Position numbers and translations under genes: made by a program. From Pigmentiphaga litoralis (GTDB lineage: Bacteria; Pseudomonadota; Gammaproteobacteria; Burkholderiales; Burkholderiaceae_B), in NCBI RefSeq assembly GCF_013408655.1, contig NZ_JACCBP010000001.1:1922001-1986000 (forward strand): a stretch of 64,000 nucleotides of DNA. Direction: 5' to 3'. Under the pieces are notes generated by a model. The model was given only the letters and a program-made list of their open reading frames with translations, was not told the origin of the DNA and ran no database searches. This document shows, piece by piece, positions 27,300 through 35,708 of this stretch (position 1 is its first letter; each line of letters begins with the position of its first letter).

Positions 27300-29666
27300 A
27301 TGATGATTTGCCCCCTGCTTCTGAACACTGCCTTGCTGCGCAATGCGTCCGCGATGCTGCTTGCTGCAGCGCTGCCCGGTTGCAGCGGCGACAGCACATC
27401 CGCGACGTCCCGTTTACCGCTGGTCGCGGAGATCACCCGCACCGCATATGGCATTCCGCACGTGAAGGCCGTCGACGAGGCAAGCTTGGGATATGGGGTG
27501 GGCTTCGTACAGGCGCAAGACGGCGTATGCGCACTGGCGGAGCAGTTCGTCGAAGTGGCCGGCGAACGCGCCAGATATTTCGGCGAGGGCGTTGCCCTGC
27601 CGCAAACCTTGGGCGTGCCAGCCAACCTGTCATCCGACATCTTTTTCAGACTGCTGAACGACGAGGATTCGGTCGTGGCGGCGCAGTCGGCGCAAACTCC
27701 CGAAGTGACCGCGCTGATGCAGGGTTGGGTGGCCGGCTATAACCGCTTTGTGAGAGACACGGCAGCGTCGTCGCTGCCCGCCGCTTGCCGCAATGCCGAG
27801 TGGGTACGCCCCGTCACGATACGAGACCTGGCCAGGCTGATGCGTTTCTATAATGCGATAGGCGGCATGCTGGATCTGCAGGGCGTCATCGCAGCGGCGG
27901 CTCCGCCTTCCCCGGCCTTTACCGGCGCTTCGGTTGGCAGCCGGGCATCGAGCAAGGCGTCACACGGTGACGTCGTCACCGCGCACCTGTCGCAGGCCGT
28001 CGCCCGACGTCCGACCGCAAGCAACGCCTTGGCCATCGGCAAAGACCTTTCCGCCAATGGTCGAGGCATTCTGCTGGGCAATCCCCACCTTCCGTGGCAC
28101 GGCCCATTGCGAATGGGAATGCTGCATGTCACGCTTGAAAACAAGCTGGACACCATGGGCGCAACGCTCCCCGGCGTGCCGGTCGTCGGCATCGGCTTTA
28201 ACGACCAATTTGCGTGGACGCACACGACGACAACGTCGCGCCACGGCACCTTCTACCGACTGCAGCTCGATCCCGGCAACGCCACCAACTATCTCGTGAA
28301 CGGACAGAGCCGACCCATGCGCGGCCGCACGGTCCAGGTCACGGTCAAGGAGCGTTCCGGCGCGGTGCGCATTGATCGCCGTACCTTGTACACATCGGAA
28401 TTCGGCTGGATCGTAGCCTGGAAAGAAGACGGCACCGCCATTGCCTACAAAGACGCCCTGGTGGACAGTCATCGGCTGGTGGAAGAGTGGTACGGCATCA
28501 ATCGCGCCCGCTCGCTGGATGAGATCAAGACCTTCATTCAACGCAACGTGGGGAACCCCTGGAACAATACGATTGCCGCTGACCGTCTTGGTGCAACAAT
28601 ATTCCTCGCCGTCACGCCAGTGCCAAAGCTGTCACCTGAACGCCTGCAGCGGTGTCTGATCACCGAGCCGGAACTTCAGTTGGTACCCGGAAGCTTCCTG
28701 CTGGAAGCGCGGGAGGACTGCCACTGGGAGATCGATCCCGACGCGCCTCAGGCAGGCATCGTTGCTGGTAAATCGATGCCGGCGCTGCTGCGCACGGACT
28801 TTGTCCACAACGCCAACGACAGCGCCTGGATCGCGCAACCTGCCGCCCCGCTGACGGGCTATTCGCCACTGGTCAGCGAAGAACGGCAGCCGCTCCCGGC
28901 GCGTGCCCGCTTTGGCTTGAGTCAAATCGCTGCGGTTGCCCGACGCGGCGGGACGCTTGCACCCGACGACGTGCAAGCCCTGGTGACCGGAAACCGGGTG
29001 TACCAAGCCGACCTCTGGCTGGACGATTTGCTGCTCGCCTGCGCGGGTGTACCAGAACTCGAAACAGGGTGCAGCGCTCTGCGCGCCTGGGACCGCAAGG
29101 CGAATTTGGATGCCGGCGTCGGTTTTGGATACTTCGAAGCGTTTGTCATGGCGGCAAGTACGCCGGATGCATGGTGGCGCATACCCTTCGATCCCGCAGA
29201 TCCGGTCAACACCCCAGCCGGGCTACGCGTGAACGACACCGAGATTCAGGCAGCAGTGCGCAAGCGCCTGGCTTCCGCCGTGGAAGCGGTCGATCAGTCC
29301 GGGCTTTGGAGCGCGGGCCGCCGCTGGGGGGACATCCAGCGCGCGCGGCTTGGCGGCCAACTGACAGGCATTCACGGAGGACCGGATGAACTTGGCACTT
29401 ACAACGCCATGGCGAGCCGCGTCCAGTCCGAGGCGTCGGTAAGGGAGGTGGAAGCAGGCGCGAGCTATCTCCAGGTCGTCAGCTTCGACAACAACGGGCC
29501 GCGCGCCAAGGCCATTCTCGCGTATTCCCAGTCGTCCGACCCCGAATCGCCGCACGCACTGGACCAGACCTTGCTATTCGCACGAAAGGAATGGGTGACG
29601 CTTCCTTTCACGACCCGAGAGATCAGCGCCGACCCCAGCCGTCGCCGCTTGCTGATCGCGGAATGA
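27300..29666 (+). CDS. PvdQ-family penicillin-amidase-type acylase (probable acyl-homoserine lactone acylase), predicted lipoprotein
   Basis: A 788-residue N-terminal nucleophile hydrolase. Order: lipoprotein signal with ALPGC (Cys28), alpha chain starting LVAEITRTAYGIPHVKA, a spacer, then the autocleavage point before Ser241 in RRPTA/SNALAIGKD, and the beta chain with LLGNPHLPWHG, MGATLPGVPVVGIGFND and FVHNANDSAWI. The closing AYSQSSDPESPH and PFTTREISADP closely follow PvdQ. PvdQ-type enzymes cut the amide of long-chain acyl-homoserine lactones and also mature siderophores. The residue before the nucleophile is Ala where Gly is usual. A lipobox is unusual for the family. The start ATG 27300 has a weak ribosome site; 27303 is equally possible. 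A two-component system follows. Confidence 0.88.
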   Translation: MMICPLLLNTALLRNASAMLLAAALPGCSGDSTSATSRLPLVAEITRTAYGIPHVKAVDEASLGYGVGFVQAQDGVCALAEQFVEVAGERARYFGEGVALPQTLGVPANLSSDIFFRLLNDEDSVVAAQSAQTPEVTALMQGWVAGYNRFVRDTAASSLPAACRNAEWVRPVTIRDLARLMRFYNAIGGMLDLQGVIAAAAPPSPAFTGASVGSRASSKASHGDVVTAHLSQAVARRPTASNALAIGKDLSANGRGILLGNPHLPWHGPLRMGMLHVTLENKLDTMGATLPGVPVVGIGFNDQFAWTHTTTTSRHGTFYRLQLDPGNATNYLVNGQSRPMRGRTVQVTVKERSGAVRIDRRTLYTSEFGWIVAWKEDGTAIAYKDALVDSHRLVEEWYGINRARSLDEIKTFIQRNVGNPWNNTIAADRLGATIFLAVTPVPKLSPERLQRCLITEPELQLVPGSFLLEAREDCHWEIDPDAPQAGIVAGKSMPALLRTDFVHNANDSAWIAQPAAPLTGYSPLVSEERQPLPARARFGLSQIAAVARRGGTLAPDDVQALVTGNRVYQADLWLDDLLLACAGVPELETGCSALRAWDRKANLDAGVGFGYFEAFVMAASTPDAWWRIPFDPADPVNTPAGLRVNDTEIQAAVRKRLASAVEAVDQSGLWSAGRRWGDIQRARLGGQLTGIHGGPDELGTYNAMASRVQSEASVREVEAGASYLQVVSFDNNGPRAKAILAYSQSSDPESPHALDQTLLFARKEWVTLPFTTREISADPSRRRLLIAE

Positions 29667-29734
29667 CGGATTTTCGTGGGTACCTGCTTTCGCCAGAATG
29701 CGGCAAGTCAACGAAGCGTTGGGAGACAGAGCGC

Positions 29735-30421
29735 ATGAAAATTCTTCTGGTGGAAGACGACCTGGACTTGGGGAAAGGCGTCGGTCTGGCCATGCAGGCA
29801 CAGCACATTGACGTCGTTTGGGTGCGTCGCCTGGTCGACGTTCCTCGCGCGCTGGATGCGGGGGATGTCGACGTGGTCGTGCTGGACCTCGGCCTGCCGG
29901 ATGGCGACGGGCTTGATCTTCTCGCCCGATTGCGACGTGACCGAAGCCGCTTGCCTATCCTGATCCTCAGTGCACGTACTGCCATCCACGACAGGCTGTA
30001 CGGCCTGGACAGCGGCGCCGATGACTACCTGGTCAAGCCGTTTGTGCTGGCCGAATTGCTGTCACGCGTACGCGCCTTGGCGCGTCGCAGTGCCGCCACG
30101 GCAGGCGAAAGCCGCCTGGCATCGCAGCAGCTGGTGCTGTACGAGGCCACACGCACCGTCACGCTGGACGGCGTCAACATCGAGCTGTCGCGCACCGAAT
30201 TCGATTTGCTTGCTGTCCTGCTGCGGCAGCCCGGACGGGTCGTCGCGCGATATCTGCTGGAAGAAACCGCTTTGCCGCACGGCCGTGCCGGCGCCAGCAA
30301 CACGCTCGACGTCCACATTTCGAATCTGCGAAGAAAGATCGGGAAAGATGCCATTCGTACCGTGCGCGGGATTGGCTACGCCATGTCGACCGCATCCACC
30401 GAGGTGACATCATGTCGCTGA
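29735..30421 (+). CDS. OmpR-family response regulator, QseB/TctD type
   Basis: A 228-residue regulator. The receiver domain has acidic VEDD, the phospho-acceptor aspartate in VVVLDLGLPDGDG, and the lysine in DDYLVKPF. The winged-helix output domain ends in NTLDVHISNLRRKIG and TVRGIGYAM. ATG 29735 has a GGGAGA site upstream. The gene overlaps the sensor kinase by 10 bases, the normal arrangement of a matched pair. Target genes are unknown; the flanking acylase and Bug receptor genes on the same strand are the first candidates. Confidence 0.93.
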   Translation: MKILLVEDDLDLGKGVGLAMQAQHIDVVWVRRLVDVPRALDAGDVDVVVLDLGLPDGDGLDLLARLRRDRSRLPILILSARTAIHDRLYGLDSGADDYLVKPFVLAELLSRVRALARRSAATAGESRLASQQLVLYEATRTVTLDGVNIELSRTEFDLLAVLLRQPGRVVARYLLEETALPHGRAGASNTLDVHISNLRRKIGKDAIRTVRGIGYAMSTASTEVTSCR

Positions 30422-31833
30422 TATCCATGGCGCGCGCCGGGTCTCGCTGTTTGGCGCGGCCCTCCTTGTTCCGGCGGCTGATGATCGCGCAGGCCATAAC
30501 GCTGTTTTTGCTGTGGACACTCTTGATGGGACTCACTGTCCACGAAGCCAGCACCACCAACGACATCCTCGACAACGATGCGATTTTCGCGGCAGTTCTT
30601 TCCGTCGCCGACAACCTGGCCCATTACCCCGAGCGTCAACGTGAAAGCCTGGCGCGCATGGTCGATGCGCTAAACGATGTTCAGCATGGCGCCGAGGGCG
30701 CCGACGCACGACCAACGAATGCGCCTTTCCTGGTGGCTTTGTTGGTCTGGCAGGATGACAAGCTTGTGTATCGGTCTTCCGAGCGCGTCCCTCTGGTCCG
30801 CCAGACGCGGTTTTCCGTCAGGGAAGATCACGAAACACGGGGCAGCACGTTTCGAGTCAGGACATTGCGCTCAAGACACACCGCAACCGAGGCCACACTT
30901 GTCGTACCTGACCTCCGGGAGCATGTTCTGACCTTTCATTCCCGGGGTCTGTTTGTGCTGCCGCTCCTGATCAGCCTTCCTTTCCTGATGCTGCCGGCGG
31001 GCTGGTCAGTCTATCGTGCCCTGCGCCCCTGGAACCAGTTGAGCGACGAAATCGCAAAGCGCGACCCCGCAGACATGCGACCCTTCCAGATCGCGACTCG
31101 GGTGGGAGAGCTCCAGCCCTTCGTTGCAAGCGTCAACCTGTTGCTGGAACGGGTTCGGAAGAGCGCCACGCGCGAGCGCGCTCTGATCGCCGACGCGGCG
31201 CACGAATTGCGCACTCCGCTAGCGGCCATGCGCGTTAATGCCGAAGCACTGCACGACTGCACCGGCGATAGTGGACAACGAGAACTTCTGGATGCGCTGA
31301 TCCGCTGCAACATGCGCGCATCGCGCCTGGTCAACCAATTGCTTCAGCTCAGCCGCAATGAGGGCATGGCCGATACGATGATCCTGCAGCAACTCAGATT
31401 GGATACCCTCGTTCAAAATCGCCTTGCGGCATTTGATCCATTGGCGGGCAAATACGGCGTGGAACTGGAGCTCCAGATCATGGATGCACCAATTACCATT
31501 GAAGGAGATTATGAAAGTCTGATTTCGCTGATCGATAACCTGGTAGATAACGCCATCAAGTACAGCCCGCAAGGGGGCCGGGTCACAGTACAGATTGAAC
31601 GTGTCAAGAACGGCGTCTGCCTGATTGTCCATGACGAAGGCCCCGGGATTGCCGAGCACCAGCGCGAGCGTGTGTTCGACCGCTTCTATCGCTGTCCGGA
31701 CGCGAGCCAAACGGGCTCGGGGCTGGGATTGGCGATCGTGCGCTCCGTGTTGAATCGGCACGGTGCCTCGATCACGCTGTCACGCAGCACTATTGGTCTG
31801 GGCCTGGCGGCGCGGGTCGACTTCGTGGGGTGA
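30412..31833 (+). CDS. sensor histidine kinase, QseC-like
   Basis: A 473-residue membrane kinase. Two membrane helices (about residues 23-42 and 180-202) flank a periplasmic sensor of about 135 residues. A HAMP-like linker (ALRPWNQLSDEIAKRDP) follows, then the H-box AHELRTPLAAM with the phosphorylated histidine, the N-box LIDNLVDNAIKYS, G1 DEGPGI and G2 TGSGLGLAIV. Domain order and the DLREHVLTFHSRG region fit QseC-type kinases. It phosphorylates the overlapping response regulator. The signal is unknown. Confidence 0.93.
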   Translation: MSLISMARAGSRCLARPSLFRRLMIAQAITLFLLWTLLMGLTVHEASTTNDILDNDAIFAAVLSVADNLAHYPERQRESLARMVDALNDVQHGAEGADARPTNAPFLVALLVWQDDKLVYRSSERVPLVRQTRFSVREDHETRGSTFRVRTLRSRHTATEATLVVPDLREHVLTFHSRGLFVLPLLISLPFLMLPAGWSVYRALRPWNQLSDEIAKRDPADMRPFQIATRVGELQPFVASVNLLLERVRKSATRERALIADAAHELRTPLAAMRVNAEALHDCTGDSGQRELLDALIRCNMRASRLVNQLLQLSRNEGMADTMILQQLRLDTLVQNRLAAFDPLAGKYGVELELQIMDAPITIEGDYESLISLIDNLVDNAIKYSPQGGRVTVQIERVKNGVCLIVHDEGPGIAEHQRERVFDRFYRCPDASQTGSGLGLAIVRSVLNRHGASITLSRSTIGLGLAARVDFVG

Positions 31834-31851
31834 CGATCTCCGTTTTACTTC

Positions 31852-31863
31852 GGCTACGTAGCC
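31852..31863. promoter_or_regulatory. 12-bp perfect palindrome before the first Bug gene
   Basis: GGCTACGTAGCC reads the same on both strands. It lies 18 bases after the kinase stop and 118 bases before the first Bug gene. It has no loop, so it suits a dimeric protein-binding site better than a hairpin. Confidence 0.35.
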
Positions 31864-31980
31864 TTCCCTTTGGCAGCACCGCGAATTGAGCGTGAGCGCC
31901 AACGATTGCATTGTGGCAACCCACCCCGCATGCCCATTTGTGCTGCGGTTTGCCATCGTCATTCGTCCAAAGGGATTCCC

Positions 31981-32934
31981 ATGACACCCCTGCGCCACGT
32001 GGTTATTGCCGCCGCCCTTGCTTGTATCGCCACCGGTGCGTCGGCCCAGGACTTCAAACAGCCCATCAAAGTCATCGTGCCTTTCGCCGCAGGCGGCGCG
32101 ACCGATCAGCTGGCCCGCCTGTTGGCGCCTCGTCTGGGCAACGTGCTCGGCACGACCGTTACGGTCGAAAACCGGGCCGGCGCCAGCGGCCAAGTGGGCA
32201 CCGCCGCCGTCAAGTCGGCTGCGCCCGACGGCAGCACGCTGCTACTCGCGCCGGATCACGCCACCGTGGTGGTTCCGCTCATTTCGCCAACAGCCGGTTA
32301 TCACGCGATCCGGGACTTCGTGCCCCTGGGCCAGATTGCCCGCTATCAGTGGGCGCTCAGCGTGCCGGCCAGCAGTCCTGCCAGGAATCTGGCCGGCTAT
32401 GTCGACCTGCTTCGCGCAAAACCGCAAGACGCCAACTACGGCATTCCGCTAAAGGGCGGCGTGCCCGAGATCATCGGGACCGTGATCGAACGCAAGGCGG
32501 GCGTCCCGCTACAGGCCACGCCCTACAGCGGGTCTGCGGCCGTGTTGCCGCCGCTGGCCGCCGGTGAAATCAGCGCCGGCGTGACGGGCGAGCCCGAAGC
32601 CTTGGCCCTGTCGCGCGAAGGCAAGATTCGCATCATCGCGGTATCCGGCGGCGCCCGCTCGCCGGTCCTTCCCGACGTGCCGACCTTCGAAGAGGCTGGC
32701 TTTCCAGGCGTCAACGTCAACAGTTTCCACGCCTTTTACGCGCCCAAGGCACTTCCCCCCGCCATGGCCGACACCTTCAACGCCGCCTTGCGCACCGTGC
32801 TGAAAGACGAGGAGGTGAAGCGCAAGATCAAGGACATGCCCCTGGTGCTGGACCCCACCGATCTGGAAGGCGCCAAACGCGAACTGGCCAAATCGCAGGA
32901 CTTCTGGGACAAGGCCACCCAGCCGAAAAAATGA
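31981..32934 (+). CDS. Bug/TctC-family tripartite tricarboxylate transporter receptor (copy 1)
   Basis: A 317-residue periplasmic receptor with a Sec signal ending ASAQD and the Bug signature IKVIVPFAAGGATDQLARL. NRAGASGQVGTAAV and LPDVPTFEEAGFPG follow, all typical of the family. Bug proteins bind carboxylates or other small organics and deliver them to TctAB permeases. ATG 31981 has an AAGGGA site. No tctA or tctB gene is nearby, so it is an orphan receptor, as most Bug proteins in Alcaligenaceae are. It is followed by a close paralogue. Confidence 0.92.
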   Translation: MTPLRHVVIAAALACIATGASAQDFKQPIKVIVPFAAGGATDQLARLLAPRLGNVLGTTVTVENRAGASGQVGTAAVKSAAPDGSTLLLAPDHATVVVPLISPTAGYHAIRDFVPLGQIARYQWALSVPASSPARNLAGYVDLLRAKPQDANYGIPLKGGVPEIIGTVIERKAGVPLQATPYSGSAAVLPPLAAGEISAGVTGEPEALALSREGKIRIIAVSGGARSPVLPDVPTFEEAGFPGVNVNSFHAFYAPKALPPAMADTFNAALRTVLKDEEVKRKIKDMPLVLDPTDLEGAKRELAKSQDFWDKATQPKK

Positions 32935-33095
32935 GGGGTGACAGCCGTGGCGCCATCGCAGGCGCTGCGGCAGTCCGGGCGAACGTCGCAGACCTTGCAT
33001 ACGCAATTCCCCGGTCGCCACTTTCGCGCATTGAAGATTCCTGGCCGCCCTTGCACTGTTGACGTCCCTACGTTCTGTTCACTGCAAGGATGATC

Positions 33096-34064
33096 ATGCT
33101 TTCACGACGACACTGGCTGACGACCGTCATGGCGGCCGGACTCGCTACCCTCCTGTTCACCGGCGCCGCGCACGCGCAAGACGGCAAACCGACGCTCAGG
33201 ATAGTCGTGCCTTACGCTGCCGGGGGCGCCACGGATGCGCTTGCGCGGCTGCTGGCGCCTCGCCTGTCCAAGGAACTGGCGCAACACGTGGTGGTGGAGA
33301 ACCGGGCGGGGGCCAGCGGCCAGATCGGCACGGCAGCCGTCAAGGCGGCGCCGCCCGACGGCAATACCTTCCTGCTGTCGATCGACCATGCCGTGGTCGT
33401 GGTGCCGCTGATCACGCCCACCGCAGGCTATGACGCCATGAAGGACTTCACGCCCGTGGGCCAGGTCGCCCGTTTCCAGTGGACCTTTGCGGTGCCGGTC
33501 ACCAGCCCGGCCAAGACATTGACCGAATTCGTTGACCACACCCGCAAGCATCCGGCAGACGCCAATTACGGTGTTCCGCTGCACGGCGGCGTGCCCGACA
33601 TCATCGGAACGGCGATCGACCGCAAGGCCGGCGTGCTGCTGCAGCCGGTGCCCTTCAGCGGGTCAGCCGCCGTCATGCCGCAGCTGATCAGCGGCCAGAT
33701 CGCAGCAGGGGTCACCGGCGAAGCCGAAGGCGTGGCCATGGCGCGTGGCGGCAAGCTGCGTATCCTTGCGGTGTCCGGCACGTCACGGTCGGCGCTGCTG
33801 CCCGACGTGCCCACGTTTGAAGAACTCGGCTTTCCGGGCGTGAACGTCAACAGCTTCACCGCCTTCTTTGCGCCTAAGGGACTGCCGCAGCCGCTGGCCG
33901 AACGCTTCAACGCCGCCCTTCACAAGGTGCTGGCCGACGACAGCGTCAAGGCCAAAATCGCCGACATGCCCATGCACTTGGCCCCCACCGACCTGGAAGG
34001 CGCCAAACGGGAACTGACGGCGTCGTACGCCTTCTGGAACGACCCGAAGCGGTCCAAGCCGTGA
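33096..34064 (+). CDS. Bug/TctC-family receptor (copy 2, tandem paralogue)
   Basis: A 322-residue receptor with a Sec signal ending AHAQD. Alignment by eye with copy 1 is gap-poor and strong across the whole length: GGATD-LARLLAPRL, ENRAGASGQ-GTAAVK, LPDVPTFEE-GFPGVNVNSF, and PTDLEGAKREL near the end. The two genes therefore look like a tandem duplication that has diverged in the binding loops. ATG 33096 is preferred over 33090 because AAGGA lies five bases before it. No permease genes accompany it. Confidence 0.92.
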   Translation: MLSRRHWLTTVMAAGLATLLFTGAAHAQDGKPTLRIVVPYAAGGATDALARLLAPRLSKELAQHVVVENRAGASGQIGTAAVKAAPPDGNTFLLSIDHAVVVVPLITPTAGYDAMKDFTPVGQVARFQWTFAVPVTSPAKTLTEFVDHTRKHPADANYGVPLHGGVPDIIGTAIDRKAGVLLQPVPFSGSAAVMPQLISGQIAAGVTGEAEGVAMARGGKLRILAVSGTSRSALLPDVPTFEELGFPGVNVNSFTAFFAPKGLPQPLAERFNAALHKVLADDSVKAKIADMPMHLAPTDLEGAKRELTASYAFWNDPKRSKP

Positions 34065-34230
34065 ACGAAGCCGGCCGTAAACAACGCCGGCCGTAACGAC
34101 GCAGCCCGCCAGCAACACGGGCCACCCGCCAAGCCGCCTTTCCAGTTAACCCAACGTCACACGCAACAACGCCCGAAGTTCAGGATCACGTCCTTTCCTT
34201 GGGGCGTTGCATTCACGCCTGCGGCCAACC

Positions 34231-34250
34231 GGCGGGGATCCCTCCCCGCC
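34231..34250. terminator. GC-rich hairpin between the converging Bug and outer-membrane-channel genes
   Basis: GGCGGGGA, loop TCCC, TCCCCGCC: a perfect 8-bp stem, eight bases beyond the channel gene's stop on the reverse strand. It lacks a T-run but lies where both converging units must end. Confidence 0.5.
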
Positions 34251-34258
34251 ACCTACCC

Positions 34259-35707
34259 TTACCGCAGTTGCGACACCGGCGCCGGCGCGGGGGCCGCGGT
34301 CGTTTCCGACCAACCGCCACCCAGCGACTTGTACAGCTGCACCAGGTTGTTCAGGCGCTGCAGCCGCGCTTGCAGCAACGATTGCTCCGCCGTGAACAGC
34401 GTGCGCTGCGCATCCACCAGTTGCAGCAAGCTTTCGATGCCGTTCTGGTAGCGCAAGTCGGACAGTTCCAGGTTGCGCTGCGATGCACGCACCAGGTCTT
34501 CGGTTGCCCGGATCTGGTCGTCGTAGGTCGCCTTCGCATCCAGCGTATCCGCCACTTCGCGGAACGCGGTCTGGATCGTCTTTTCGTAGTTCGCCACCGA
34601 GATGTCGCGGCGCACTTCGGCCAGCGTCAGGTTGGCGCGATTGCGGCCGTTGTCAAAGATCGGCAAGACGATCTGGGGCGCGAAGCTCCACGCCTGCGAC
34701 CCGCTGCCGAACAGTCCCGATAGCTGGCTGCTCGACGTGCCTGCCGACCCGGTCAACGAAATGCGCGGGAAGAAGTTCGCCCGCGCGGCGCCGATGCTGT
34801 AGTTGTTGCCACGCAGGGTCTGCTCGGCCGACCGGATGTCCGGACGACGTTCGATCAGGTCCGACGTCAGGCCCACCGGCACATCCGCAAGAATGTTCTG
34901 CTGATACAGCGGCTGGGGCGGCGGCAGATCGGCCGGCATCGGCTGGCCGATCAACAGCACCAGGGCGTTGGTCGACTGCGCACGATTGCGCAGGGCGATC
35001 GCCAGGTCGGCGCGTGCCGTCTGGACCAGCGCGTTGGACTGCGCAAATTCCAGTTCCGACGCAGCGCCGTTATCAAATCGCAGCTTGATCAGTTCCAGCG
35101 ACCGCTGGCGCGCTTCGAGCGTGCGCCCGACGATCACCAGCTGTTCGTCGGCCGCGCGTTCGTTCAGGTAGGCGTTGGCCACCTGCGCGACCAGGCTAAT
35201 CTGGGTCGATGCGGCTGCTTCGGCGGTCGACAGGTACTGCGTCAGGGCCGCTTCGCTCAGGTTACGCACCCGGCCGAACAGGTCCAGTTCGAACGCCGTG
35301 ACGCCCAGGCCGACCGTGAACTGGCCGCTCGTGGTCGCCTGCCGCAGGATCGACAGGTCGGCCGGCGTGCGGGCACGGGTGCCCGTTGCCTGCGCGTTCA
35401 GCGTCGGCAGCCGGTCGGCATTGGTAATGCCGTACTGCGCGCGCGCCGCCTCGATATTGAGGATGGCGACGCGCAGGTCGCGGTTGTTCTGCAAGGACAG
35501 CTCGACCAGCCGCTGCAGGCGCGGATCGCCAAAGAAATTGCGCCACCCGATGTCGGCGGCCGACGTCTGGCCCGCTACCGGCGCCGGGGCGCCATGCGAC
35601 GCGAAACTCGCCTCGACAGGCGCCGCGGGGCGCTCGTAGGTGGGTGCAAACGAGCACCCTGCCAGCAGGGCCGCCGCCGTCGCGAGCGCGAATACGTGCT
35701 TGCTCAT
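34259..35707 (-). CDS. RND efflux outer-membrane channel lipoprotein (OprM/NodT family)
   Basis: A 482-residue TolC-like outer membrane factor with lipobox LLAGC (Cys18). Two repeated halves of coiled helices follow, with TNADRLPTLNAQATG, AYLNERAADEQLV, ERRPDIRSAEQTLRGNNYSIGAARANFFPRI (in parts) and RYQNGIESLLQLVDAQRTL, all standard for OprM/AdeK proteins. It forms the exit duct of the pump encoded by the two genes upstream on this strand. ATG 35707 has a GAAGGGA ribosome site. The start lies one base after the AcrB-type gene's stop, so the three genes form one operon. Confidence 0.94.
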   Translation of the reverse strand: MSKHVFALATAAALLAGCSFAPTYERPAAPVEASFASHGAPAPVAGQTSAADIGWRNFFGDPRLQRLVELSLQNNRDLRVAILNIEAARAQYGITNADRLPTLNAQATGTRARTPADLSILRQATTSGQFTVGLGVTAFELDLFGRVRNLSEAALTQYLSTAEAAASTQISLVAQVANAYLNERAADEQLVIVGRTLEARQRSLELIKLRFDNGAASELEFAQSNALVQTARADLAIALRNRAQSTNALVLLIGQPMPADLPPPQPLYQQNILADVPVGLTSDLIERRPDIRSAEQTLRGNNYSIGAARANFFPRISLTGSAGTSSSQLSGLFGSGSQAWSFAPQIVLPIFDNGRNRANLTLAEVRRDISVANYEKTIQTAFREVADTLDAKATYDDQIRATEDLVRASQRNLELSDLRYQNGIESLLQLVDAQRTLFTAEQSLLQARLQRLNNLVQLYKSLGGGWSETTAAPAPAPVSQLR

Positions 35708-35708
35708 A

